Assembly (NCBI GenBank): GCA_005879505.1
Contig: VBKQ01000286.1
Span: forward strand, 1-7,187
DNA length: 7,187 nt
Direction of reading: 5' to 3'
Source: Deltaproteobacteria bacterium
GTDB lineage: Bacteria > Myxococcota > Myxococcia > Myxococcales > 40CM-4-68-19
A program made the translations under genes and the position numbers. Shown here piece after piece: positions 1 to 5,991 of the stretch (the first letter of the stretch is position 1; each line of letters begins with the position of its first letter). The notes beneath the pieces were generated by a model. That model saw nothing but the letters and a program-made list of their open reading frames with translations. It did no database searches and had not been told where the DNA came from.

Positions 1-1919
1 CCTCGCAGGTCGACCTGACGGTCACCAGCAGGCAGTTCGGGGGCCTCTTCCAGGACCCGGTCAACTTCCTGCACCTGCGGCGCGAACAGATCATCGACGA
101 GCACTTCGTCGAGCGGCTCACGCTCACGAACTATCTGGTGCGGGACATCGACTACTGGGTCGAGTACGAGTTCGCGGCCGACTTCGCCGACCAGTTCGAG
201 GTCCGGGGCGCCAGGCGTCGCGCGCGGGGAACGTACTTCCGCCCCCTGGTCGACGAGCGCCGCGTCGTATCCTGCTACCAGGGCCGGGACGGGGTCCTCT
301 ACCGGGTAGAAGTGTTCTTTCCCGCTCGTGCGCCCGACGAGATCGCCGGTGGGCGGGCGCGCTTCAACTTCCACCTCGGTCCGAACGAGAGCACGGGGCT
401 CGAGCTGCACGCGCTTCCCTCGCTGCATGCGGTGCGCTCCGGAACGTCGGTGCGCGAGGCGGCGGACGCGGCGCGGCAGCCGGGCTTCAGTCCACCTCCG
501 GCGATGCCCGAGGAGCCGGAGTCGGGATGGTTGTATCCAGGCTCGCATCCCGTCTCGCAGCCGCCCGCCCCGCGCCGATTCGAGGAGCGTGTGGCGCGCT
601 CCCGCGCCGACTACCGCCACTGGGCGGAGACCAGCTCGCGCATCGAGACGAACGAGGAGGCTTTCGACTGGGCGCTCGCCCAGGCGGTGGCGGATCTCAA
701 AGCGCTCTCCGTCTTCTGGGAGGGACGCCGCGTGATCTCCGCCGGCGTCCCTTGGTACGCCTCTCCGTTCGGCCGCGACGCCTCGATCGCCGCGTTCCAG
801 GCGCTGCTCGTCAATCCGGACGTCGCCCGCGATGCGCTGCTGTTCCTGGCCGCGCACCAGGGCAAGAAGGTGGACGATTTCCGCGAGGAGGAACCGGGGA
901 AGATCCTGCACGAGATCCGCCGCGGCGAGCTGGCGCGCACCGGGGAGGTCCCGCATACGCCCTATTACGGGAGCGTGGACTCCACCCCGCTGTTCCTCGT
1001 TCTCTACACGGAATATCTGCAGTGGACCCACGACAGGGCCACCGGGGAGCAGCTGCTTCCCGCGGCCGAGGCGGCCCTGCGCTGGATCGAGCAATACGGG
1101 GACAAGGACGGTGACGGGTTCATCGAATACCGGCGCAAGACCGAGCGCGGCCTGCGAAACCAGGGATGGAAGGACTCCTGGGACGGCGTTCCCCATCTGG
1201 ACGGCACTCCGGCCGAGCCGCCGATCGCGCTGGTCGAGGTCCAGGGATACTGCCTGGACGCCCGCCGCCGCATGGCCCGCCTCTACCGGCAGCTCGGCCG
1301 CCGCGAGGATGCGGCGCGGTGCGCGATCGCGGCGCAGCGGCTGGCGCGCCGCGTCGCGCGGGTGCTGATGTCGCCCGAGAGCTTTTCCGGATTCGGGATC
1401 CGCACACTGGCCCGCGGACAGCGCCCGTACAACCCGCTCAGCTACCACAACGGCACCATCTGGCCGCACGACAACTCGCTGATCGCGATCGGCTTGTCGA
1501 ACTACGGCATGCAGAAGATCGCCGCTCAGGTCCTCTCCGGCGCATACGACGCGTGCCGCCAGTTCCGCCATTACCGCCTCCCCGAGCTGTATTGCGGCAT
1601 GGGCCGCGGCGAGGGCGACCTGGTGGTGAGCTACCCTGTCTCCTGCTCGCCGCAGGCGTGGGCCTCCGGCGCGTTCTTCCTCATGCTCCGCGGCTGCCTC
1701 GGGCTCTATCCCGACGCGCCCCGCAGGAGGCTGAAGATCGTCAATCCCCATCTGCCGCCGGGCCTGCAGCGGCTCACCCTCGAGCGCCTGCGCGTGGGCG
1801 ATACCCGAATCACCGTCGACTTCACCTGCTCGGGAGAAGCGTGCTTCGCGTCCGTGCGCGATGTTGAGGGCGGACCGCTCGCCATCCGCATCGAGGTCGG
1901 CGCCCAGAACGAGTCGTAG
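1..1919 (+). CDS. Glycogen debranching / amylo-alpha-1,6-glucosidase-like protein, 5' end missing
   Basis: The frame is open from base 3 to the TAG at 1917-1919 (638 codons visible). A GTG at 138 is in frame, but coding similarity continues upstream of it (VDLT, DPVNFLHLRRE, RLTLTNY), so the true start lies left of the window. I estimate that roughly 60-100 residues are missing. The N-terminal part (to about base 480) resembles the GDE_N_bis beta-sandwich of bacterial debranching-enzyme-like proteins, with FAADFADQFEVRG at about 171-209. The C-terminal part is an (alpha/alpha)6 glycosidase-like domain: GVPWYASPFGRD at 744-779, NQGWKDSWDG at 1158-1187, SYHNGTIWPHDN at 1440-1475. By analogy with related glycosidases, the Asp of WKDS is a candidate catalytic acid. 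The expected role is hydrolysis of alpha-1,6 branches or related alpha-glucosides in the cytoplasm; no signal peptide can be assessed. A proline-rich stretch (about 486-580) separates the domains. The family is confident, but the exact substrate is not, because such proteins are often over-annotated as debranching enzymes. Confidence 0.9.
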   Translation, partial: SQVDLTVTSRQFGGLFQDPVNFLHLRREQIIDEHFVERLTLTNYLVRDIDYWVEYEFAADFADQFEVRGARRRARGTYFRPLVDERRVVSCYQGRDGVLYRVEVFFPARAPDEIAGGRARFNFHLGPNESTGLELHALPSLHAVRSGTSVREAADAARQPGFSPPPAMPEEPESGWLYPGSHPVSQPPAPRRFEERVARSRADYRHWAETSSRIETNEEAFDWALAQAVADLKALSVFWEGRRVISAGVPWYASPFGRDASIAAFQALLVNPDVARDALLFLAAHQGKKVDDFREEEPGKILHEIRRGELARTGEVPHTPYYGSVDSTPLFLVLYTEYLQWTHDRATGEQLLPAAEAALRWIEQYGDKDGDGFIEYRRKTERGLRNQGWKDSWDGVPHLDGTPAEPPIALVEVQGYCLDARRRMARLYRQLGRREDAARCAIAAQRLARRVARVLMSPESFSGFGIRTLARGQRPYNPLSYHNGTIWPHDNSLIAIGLSNYGMQKIAAQVLSGAYDACRQFRHYRLPELYCGMGRGEGDLVVSYPVSCSPQAWASGAFFLMLRGCLGLYPDAPRRRLKIVNPHLPPGLQRLTLERLRVGDTRITVDFTCSGEACFASVRDVEGGPLAIRIEVGAQNES

Positions 1920-1951
1920 GGAAAGGACGGTACCCAGCGGAAGAGCTTTTC

Positions 1952-2143
1952 CTAAGCAACCTGTTTTTCGCCGGACGGCGCGGTGGCGAGCGACAGGCGC
2001 GCAACCCGCTTCTGCGCCAGGGCCACGACCTTGCGCCCGCGCTCGGTCTGGCTGAGCGCCTTGAGGAACATGACGCCGAGCAGCGCGATGAAACCGCCGG
2101 GAAGAACGATCGCCGCGACTATGAGCGCCAGTTTACGGTTCAC
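1952..2143 (-). CDS. Small single-span membrane protein, function unknown
   Basis: This is a 63-residue protein starting at GTG (2143-2141) and ending at TAG (1954-1952). It begins with a short basic stretch (MNRK), then a hydrophobic segment at about residues 5-28 (LALIVAAIVLPGGFIALLGVMFLK). A basic, soluble tail follows (ERGRKVVALAQKRVARLSL). This fits one transmembrane helix with the tail in the cytoplasm. Third positions are G/C rich as in neighbouring genes. No clear Shine-Dalgarno is visible before the GTG. It is convergent with the debranching-like gene (32 bp gap) and divergent from the ATPase gene (74 bp gap), so it must have its own promoter. I do not recognise a family. It could be spurious given its length, but the membrane-segment pattern and its fit into the gap favour a real gene. 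Confidence 0.6.
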   Translation of the reverse strand: MNRKLALIVAAIVLPGGFIALLGVMFLKALSQTERGRKVVALAQKRVARLSLATAPSGEKQVA

Positions 2144-2217
2144 ACCCGGGTAATGTGCACGCGGGGTGCCAGTGCGAAACTCCCTTCGCGCCTGCGCGTC
2201 GTGTTAGACAGGCCTCG

Positions 2218-3144
2218 ATGGCACACGCGCTGCAGAGCGTGCAAGAGGCGGCGGATCGTCTGCGCGGCGCCGGATATCTCGCGTCGCCCGAGATCGCGGC
2301 GAGCGCTTTTCTCGCCGATCGGCTGGAGAAACCGATCCTCGTCGAGGGACCGGCCGGCGTCGGCAAGACCGAGCTGGGGCGGGCGCTCGCCCAAGCGACC
2401 GGGCGCACGCTGCTCCGGCTGCAATGCTACGAGGGTCTGGATGAGTCCAAGGCGCTGTACGAGTGGGAGTACGCGAAGCAGCTCCTCTACACGCAGCTCC
2501 TCAAGGACAAGATCGCGGAGACCATCGCCGGCGCGGGGACCCTGTCCGAGGCGGCGGAGCGGATCGCCGGATCCGACGATCTCTTCTTCAGCGAGCGCTT
2601 CCTGCTCCCTCGGCCCATCCTGGCCGCCATCCGTTCCAAGGAGCCCTCGTTGCTCCTGGTGGACGAGATCGACAAGGCCGACCCGGAGTTCGAGGCGTTC
2701 CTGTTCGAGGTCCTCTCCGACAACGCCGTCACGGTGCCGGAGCTGGGCACCGTGCATGCCGTGCACGCGCCTCGCGTCGTCCTCACCTCCAATGCCGCGC
2801 GGGAGCTGTCCGACGCGCTCAAGCGGCGGTGCCTGCACCTGTACATCGATTTTCCCACGGCGCAGCGGGAGCTGGAGATCGTGCGCGGCCGGGTCCCGGG
2901 CGTTTCCGAGCAGCTCGCGCGCAAGGTGGTGGCGGCGGTGCAGGCCGTGCGCAAGCTCGATCTGAAGAAGGCGCCGTCGATCAGCGAGACGCTCGACTGG
3001 GTGCGGGCGCTGACGCTGCTGAACGCGGCGACGCTGGAGCCGCAGCTGGTCGCGGAGACGCTGTCGATCATTCTCAAGTACGAGGCGGACATCGCGAAGG
3101 CGCGGGAGCACCTCGGGTACATCGCAGGGGCGGAATATCGGTAA
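2218..3144 (+). CDS. MoxR-family AAA+ ATPase (CoxD/NorQ-like)
   Basis: This is a 308-residue cytoplasmic ATPase. Visible motifs in order: Walker A GPAGVGKT (residues 44-51), a family-typical insert YEGLDESKALYEWEYAKQLL (71-90), Walker B LLLVDEID (145-152), sensor 1 VVLTSNA (187-193), candidate arginine finger LKRRC (201-205), and a helical lid with ETLDWVRAL (257-265). MoxR-type ATPases act as chaperones that remodel or load metals into partner enzymes, usually with a VWA-domain protein (CoxE/NorD type) encoded next door. No VWA gene follows here: the gene ends in a hairpin and meets a convergent gene. The frame is open back to a GTG at 2155. I prefer ATG 2218 because the translation from there (MAHALQSVQEAADRL) fits the usual short helix ahead of the core, and because it leaves space from the divergent gene. 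No strong ribosome-binding site marks either start. The length is normal for the family. Confidence 0.93.
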   Translation: MAHALQSVQEAADRLRGAGYLASPEIAASAFLADRLEKPILVEGPAGVGKTELGRALAQATGRTLLRLQCYEGLDESKALYEWEYAKQLLYTQLLKDKIAETIAGAGTLSEAAERIAGSDDLFFSERFLLPRPILAAIRSKEPSLLLVDEIDKADPEFEAFLFEVLSDNAVTVPELGTVHAVHAPRVVLTSNAARELSDALKRRCLHLYIDFPTAQRELEIVRGRVPGVSEQLARKVVAAVQAVRKLDLKKAPSISETLDWVRALTLLNAATLEPQLVAETLSIILKYEADIAKAREHLGYIAGAEYR

Positions 3145-3156
3145 AGCCGCCTTCAA

Positions 3157-3184
3157 GGCTGTTTCCGCCTTCGCGGAAACAGCC
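3157..3184. terminator. Perfect 12-bp-stem hairpin between convergent genes
   Basis: The arms GGCTGTTTCCGC (3157-3168) and GCGGAAACAGCC (3173-3184) are exact reverse complements around the 4-nt loop CTTC. The hairpin lies 12 bp after the ATPase stop and 23 bp before the minus-strand stop at 3208, so it can serve as a terminator for both strands. No T-run follows on either strand, so this is inferred from stem strength and position rather than being a textbook intrinsic terminator. Confidence 0.6.
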
Positions 3185-3207
3185 AGCAACTGCATGGCGC
3201 CTGAGCG

Positions 3208-3774
3208 CTACCGGTGTTTGCCGTCAAACAGCGCCGATTCCCGCCGTGCCTGCGCCTGCACCTGCTGGTCGATGTATCCGGGGTACCCGACGCGCACCGA
3301 CTGGTCGCTTATGTCCGAGAGCTCCACGCCCGCCTTCTTGTCCGCTACCAGGAACCCGCCGCGCGATCGAAACAAGAGATACACCGCAGGATCGTCGACG
3401 GACATTCCCTCTTCGTCAGGACGGTAGCTGTCTTCACCCACCTCGACCAGGACCGCACCCGGCGAGACTTGCCGCGTGCCGATGAACCTGAACGTCTTCA
3501 GCTGGACGTCCTGATTCGCCCAAGGCGCGAGATTGTGCCGCTCGCCCCCCGTGCGCCGCTTCAACTGCGAGATCACGCTCAGCGCCTTGGGATGCGTGAG
3601 CCGGCGCGCCGCCTCCCAGTCCTTGCGCACCACCCGCGACAAGTACTGCTGCAGCGTCGCCTTGGCGAGGAAGACGTCCGGCGACTCTTCGTTGAGCATC
3701 GATTGCACGCCGGACTCCGTGCCCGGCGGCGGCGCGCTCGCCACGGCGCCCGCAAGCAAGACTGCGGCCCACAT
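3208..3774 (-). CDS. Exported protein of unknown function (possibly NTF2-like fold)
   Basis: This is a 188-residue protein from ATG (3774-3772) to TAG (3210-3208). The start is fixed by a good GGAGG ribosome-binding site 8 nt upstream. Residues 1-14 (MWAAVLLAGAVASA) form a short hydrophobic signal peptide with an Ala-x-Ala end, followed by PPPG. It is odd in having no positive charge before the hydrophobic core. The mature part has a helix with a repeated Trp/Ala pattern (LQQYLSRVVRKDWEAARRLTHP, about 41-62), then alternating polar and hydrophobic strands, including VYLLFRSRGGFLVADK (131-146). This helix-then-sheet order resembles NTF2/SnoaL-like domains, but that is a guess with no diagnostic motif. 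The C-terminal tail is Gln/Arg rich (about 169-178). There are no cysteines, so it is not a lipoprotein. It lies 110 bp downstream of the diguanylate cyclase on the same strand and has no visible promoter, so co-transcription is likely. Confidence 0.82.
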   Translation of the reverse strand: MWAAVLLAGAVASAPPPGTESGVQSMLNEESPDVFLAKATLQQYLSRVVRKDWEAARRLTHPKALSVISQLKRRTGGERHNLAPWANQDVQLKTFRFIGTRQVSPGAVLVEVGEDSYRPDEEGMSVDDPAVYLLFRSRGGFLVADKKAGVELSDISDQSVRVGYPGYIDQQVQAQARRESALFDGKHR

Positions 3775-3782
3775 CGGGTTTT

Positions 3783-3787
3783 CCTCC
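3783..3787 (-). promoter_or_regulatory. Ribosome-binding site of the exported-protein gene
   Basis: On the minus strand the sequence reads GGGGAGG, then AAAACCCG, then ATG at 3774. The GGAGG core with 8-nt spacing picks this ATG out of a frame that stays open for more than 3 kb upstream by chance. Confidence 0.75.
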
Positions 3788-3862
3788 CCTGGGCCCCCGT
3801 TCCGCCCCGGCAGCGTCCGCACGGCGGGCTGCCCCCGAGCGGAGGGTGCGCATCGGCGCAGG

Positions 3863-3883
3863 GCACCGCAAGGGGCGCGGTGC
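3863..3883 (-). terminator. Weak hairpin just after the cyclase stop codon
   Basis: The arms GCACCGC (3863-3869) and GCGGTGC (3877-3883) are reverse complements around a 7-nt loop. The hairpin sits immediately downstream (minus strand) of the TGA at 3887-3885. No T-run follows. It could attenuate readthrough into the exported-protein gene or be chance in GC-rich DNA. Confidence 0.3.
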
Positions 3884-3884
3884 G

Positions 3885-5444
3885 TCAGGCGCTCGCCAGT
3901 TGCACCGGGATGGCCATGGCGACTCGATCGCGACCGAGGCGTTTGGCTTCGTACAAAGCGGTGTCCGCCTTCTCGATCAGGCCAGCGACATCCTGCGCAT
4001 CTGTCCCCAACGTCGCCACACCGGCGGAGATCGTCACAGAAAGCGCCGGATGCCCTTCCGGTCCGGGCATCGACGCGGCAGCCACGGCGAGGCGCAGTTT
4101 CTCCGCCACCTCCAGCGCCTCCGGCTTGCCGACCCGCGGTAGAACGACGCAGAACTCTTCGCCGCCATACCGCGCGACGATGTCGATCTTGCGGATGCTG
4201 CGCCGCAGCGCGAGCGCGACTCCGCGCAGCACGCCGTCTCCCACGGTGTGGCCATGCGCGTCGTTGATCCGCTTGAACAGGTCCAGATCGATCATCAGGA
4301 GGGAGACCGGGTCTCCGAATCGGAGCGAGCGCGAGACCTCGTTTTCCAGCCGGAGGAAGAGTTGCCTGCGGTTGGGAACGCCGGTGAGGGCGTCGGTGAA
4401 CGAGAGCTCGAGCGTCTGCTGATACAGGCGGGCGTTCGCGATGGCCAATGCCGCCTGCGCGGCGATCGCTTCTGCCAGCCGGATCTCCTGCTGGCTGAAG
4501 GCGTTCTCCTGCGGGCGGTTGAAGTTCATCACCCCGAGGATCCGGCCCTTGCTCTTCAGTGGCACGGCGAGGAACGAGCCCTTGCTGCGGCCCGGCCGCG
4601 CGTGGTGGGGATACCGCGGATCGCTCGCGACGTTCTCGACGTAGATGGTCTGGCCGCGCGCCGCCACCTCGCCGGTGATTCCCTCCCCGAGATGGAAGCG
4701 GGTCCCGCGCGCGTTGCGCGCCGCATCTCCGGCCACCGCTTCGACGACGAGCTGGTGCGTCGTGTCGTCCACCAGCATGATGGAGAACTCGCTGACCCCG
4801 AAGCGTGCGAACACCTGCCGGCCCAGCGTCTCGAGCAGCTCGGGGAGATCGAGCGTCCCCGAGATCGCGTGCGAGACTTCGAGGAGCAGCTCCATCTCCC
4901 CGACGTGCGCACCGAGGCGCGCGTTGACCGCCTGCAGCTCCGCCTGGAGCGAGAGGTCGTGCTCCATCTTCGCCAGCGACTCCTTGGCCTCGATGTCCGC
5001 CACCGCCATGTCGGTGATGCGCGAAAGCATGGTGTTGAAGCTGCGCGCGAGCTTGCCCAGCTCGTCCTCGCTCTGCACCCGCGCGCGGACCAGGAACTCG
5101 CCCAGCTCGGCGCGAGCCATGACGCGGGAGAGGCCCTGGATCGGCTTGAGCAGGAAATGACGCGCCGCGAGCGCGATGGTCATGCCGGCGAACGTGAGGG
5201 CGAGAAGGGTCCCGAGGATTGCGCCGGTCCGGAGCTCGTCGAACGCCATCGCTGGGTCGCGAACGGAAAGCCGGTGGCTGTGGGCGACGAGCGCCCCCAG
5301 GCCCGCCAGCAGCACGACCGCAGAAGGAATGGCTGAGGCAAGGATGAGCTTGAGGGCGAGCGACTGGCGGATGCGAGAGAGCACGTTCGGGCGATTGTAG
5401 CGTCTCTGCTCCGGACTGGCTCCGGGTGGGTGCTGGACCCACAT
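3885..5444 (-). CDS. Membrane-anchored diguanylate cyclase (HAMP-GAF-GGDEF)
   Basis: This is a 519-residue protein if started at ATG 5444. It should make cyclic di-GMP from two GTP at the inner membrane. Order of parts: basic N-terminus, TM1 (about 31-54), a short outer loop of about 19 residues, TM2 (about 74-98), HAMP (about 100-150, with the typical SEDELGKLARSFNTM), a coiled-coil linker (about 150-185), GAF (about 185-340) and GGDEF (about 348-510). Key residues: metal-binding Asp in LLMIDLDLFKRIND (D386), active-site RYGGEEF (GGEEF 427-431), and the inhibitory site RKID (418-421) exactly five residues before it, so both catalysis and product inhibition look intact. The outer loop is too short for a ligand domain, so sensing is more likely through the GAF domain. 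Start choice: ATG 5444 has GGAG five nt upstream. The alternative GTG 5384 gives 499 residues, leaves a larger intergenic gap and has no Shine-Dalgarno. The gene is divergent from the CBS-pair gene and precedes the exported-protein gene. Confidence 0.93.
   Translation of the reverse strand: MWVQHPPGASPEQRRYNRPNVLSRIRQSLALKLILASAIPSAVVLLAGLGALVAHSHRLSVRDPAMAFDELRTGAILGTLLALTFAGMTIALAARHFLLKPIQGLSRVMARAELGEFLVRARVQSEDELGKLARSFNTMLSRITDMAVADIEAKESLAKMEHDLSLQAELQAVNARLGAHVGEMELLLEVSHAISGTLDLPELLETLGRQVFARFGVSEFSIMLVDDTTHQLVVEAVAGDAARNARGTRFHLGEGITGEVAARGQTIYVENVASDPRYPHHARPGRSKGSFLAVPLKSKGRILGVMNFNRPQENAFSQQEIRLAEAIAAQAALAIANARLYQQTLELSFTDALTGVPNRRQLFLRLENEVSRSLRFGDPVSLLMIDLDLFKRINDAHGHTVGDGVLRGVALALRRSIRKIDIVARYGGEEFCVVLPRVGKPEALEVAEKLRLAVAAASMPGPEGHPALSVTISAGVATLGTDAQDVAGLIEKADTALYEAKRLGRDRVAMAIPVQLASA
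5394..5399 (-). promoter_or_regulatory. Candidate -10 box upstream of the alternative cyclase start
   Basis: On the minus strand this reads TACAAT, one base from the sigma-70 consensus and conspicuous in GC-rich DNA. Transcription would begin about 2-3 nt before the GTG at 5384, giving a nearly leaderless message. No convincing -35 lies 16-18 bp upstream. If the true start is ATG 5444, this hexamer is inside the coding region and is coincidental. Confidence 0.3.
5411..5442. repeat. Two adjacent dyads between divergent genes
   Basis: CCGGA (5411-5415) and TCCGG (5421-5425) form a 5-bp inverted repeat with a 5-nt spacer. It is directly abutted by GTGGGT (5426-5431) and ACCCAC (5437-5442), a 6-bp inverted repeat, also with a 5-nt spacer. 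Both spacers contain CTGG. The position between the divergent cyclase and CBS genes suggests operator sites or small hairpins in the CBS leader, but short dyads are common in GC-rich DNA. Confidence 0.4.
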
Positions 5445-5449
5445 TACGA

Positions 5450-5453
5450 CTCC
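5450..5453 (-). promoter_or_regulatory. Ribosome-binding site supporting the cyclase ATG start
   Basis: On the minus strand GGAG is followed by the 5-nt spacer TCGTA and ATG at 5444. This is the reason for preferring ATG 5444 over GTG 5384. It lies directly next to the opposite-strand ribosome-binding site of the CBS gene. Confidence 0.45.
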
Positions 5454-5454
5454 G

Positions 5455-5461
5455 AAGGAGG
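5455..5461 (+). promoter_or_regulatory. Ribosome-binding site of the CBS-pair gene
   Basis: AAGGAGG is a full Shine-Dalgarno match ending 5 nt before ATG 5467. It fixes the start and suggests efficient translation; it is the best such site in the window. Confidence 0.85.
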
Positions 5462-5466
5462 CCGCG

Positions 5467-5898
5467 ATGCGCTGCCAAGAGATCATGACGAAGAGCCCTG
5501 CCACCGTGAAGATGAACACCCCCATCCAGGAGGTCGCCCGGTTGATGGCCGAGAAGGACATCGGCTTCGTTCCCATCGTGGACGATTCCGGACGCGCGAT
5601 CGGTACGGTGACCGATCGCGACATCACCATCCGTGTCGTCGCCAAGGGCCTGGACCCGAAATCGGCGAAGCTGAGCGACTTCGGCGCCAACGAAGTCGTG
5701 TGTTGCTCGCCGGAGGACGACGTGGGCCGCGCGCGCGATCTGATGCAGCAGCACAAGGTCCAGCGCATCCTCGTCTGCGACGCGCAGAAGAAGCCGGTCG
5801 GCGTGATCAGCCTGCAGGATCTCGCGCGCTCGGAGAGCGAGGGCGAGATCGGCCAGACCGTCCGCGAAGTGAAGGAAGAAGGCGCGCGGGTACACTAG
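5467..5898 (+). CDS. CBS-pair (Bateman) domain protein
   Basis: This 143-residue cytoplasmic protein consists almost entirely of two CBS domains. CBS1 covers about residues 5-60 (IMTKSPATVKMNTPIQEVARLMAEKDIGFVPIVD..., with GTVTDRDI at 46-53). CBS2 covers about 66-122 (MQQHKVQRILVCD, VGVISLQDLA). Such stand-alone CBS pairs bind adenosine nucleotides (AMP, ATP, sometimes SAM or NADH) at the domain interface and act as energy sensors or bind partner proteins; the TDRD segment is the usual ribose/phosphate-contacting region. No catalytic or DNA-binding domain is attached. The protein has an unusual adjacent Cys pair (79-80) plus Cys3 and Cys104. The C-terminal tail (about 122-143) is charged and probably helical. 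It is monocistronic: preceded by a divergent gene and followed at once by a strong terminator. The ligand cannot be told from sequence. Confidence 0.93.
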   Translation: MRCQEIMTKSPATVKMNTPIQEVARLMAEKDIGFVPIVDDSGRAIGTVTDRDITIRVVAKGLDPKSAKLSDFGANEVVCCSPEDDVGRARDLMQQHKVQRILVCDAQKKPVGVISLQDLARSESEGEIGQTVREVKEEGARVH

Positions 5899-5931
5899 CG
5901 CCTGCCGCGCCGGAGGCGCGGCTTTGGCGCT
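5897..5931 (+). terminator. Intrinsic terminator of the CBS-pair gene
   Basis: The inner stem is GCCGCGCC (5904-5911) with GGCGCGGC (5915-5922) around the loop GGA, followed by TTT. An outer stem AGCGCC (5897-5902) with GGCGCT (5926-5931) extends it across a small internal loop, and a T-rich stretch (ATTGCTTTT) follows. It begins within the stop codon of the CBS gene. Confidence 0.75.
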
Positions 5932-5940
5932 ATTGCTTTT

Positions 5941-5965
5941 GACGGGCGCCCATAAATTGCCCGTC
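5941..5965. repeat. Inverted repeat with AT-rich centre upstream of the SpoIID-type gene
   Basis: GACGGGC (5941-5947) and GCCCGTC (5959-5965) are exact reverse complements enclosing GCCCATAAATT. The AT-rich centre stands out in this GC-rich region and lies 27 bp before the next start codon. It could be part of that gene's promoter or operator, or a second terminator hairpin. I found no -35/-10 pair with acceptable spacing. Confidence 0.35.
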
Positions 5966-5991
5966 TCCCACTGCTGCGGCACGCTGCGCGC

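Noticed and set aside
138..140. GTG as the true start of the debranching-like gene
   Set aside because: Family-like sequence continues in frame upstream to the window edge, so the gene is truncated by the window rather than starting here.
1919..1956. Possible terminator between the debranching-like gene and the small membrane gene
   Set aside because: GGAAAG and CTTTTCC can pair only with a bulge and a long loop; too weak to call.
2155..2217. N-terminal extension of the ATPase from GTG 2155
   Set aside because: The 21 extra residues (Cys, Pro, Arg rich) do not resemble the family, and the start would crowd the divergent gene's start at 2143.
2140..3195. A 351-codon minus-strand open frame antisense to the ATPase
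   Set aside because: The plus strand encodes an ATPase with all motifs intact; the antisense translation is Arg/Leu/Gln-rich and featureless.
3214..4422. A 402-codon plus-strand open frame antisense to the exported protein and the cyclase
   Set aside because: Arg-rich translation with no domain; it is the mirror of real minus-strand genes.
4248..5336. A 362-codon plus-strand open frame antisense to the cyclase
   Set aside because: Arg/Glu/Leu-rich shadow of the HAMP-GAF-GGDEF coding sequence, with no recognisable domain.
5924..5967. Sigma-70 promoter for the SpoIID-type gene using TTGACG or TTGGCG
   Set aside because: No -10-like hexamer lies 16-18 bp downstream of either; CATAAA is too close to the first and too far from the second.
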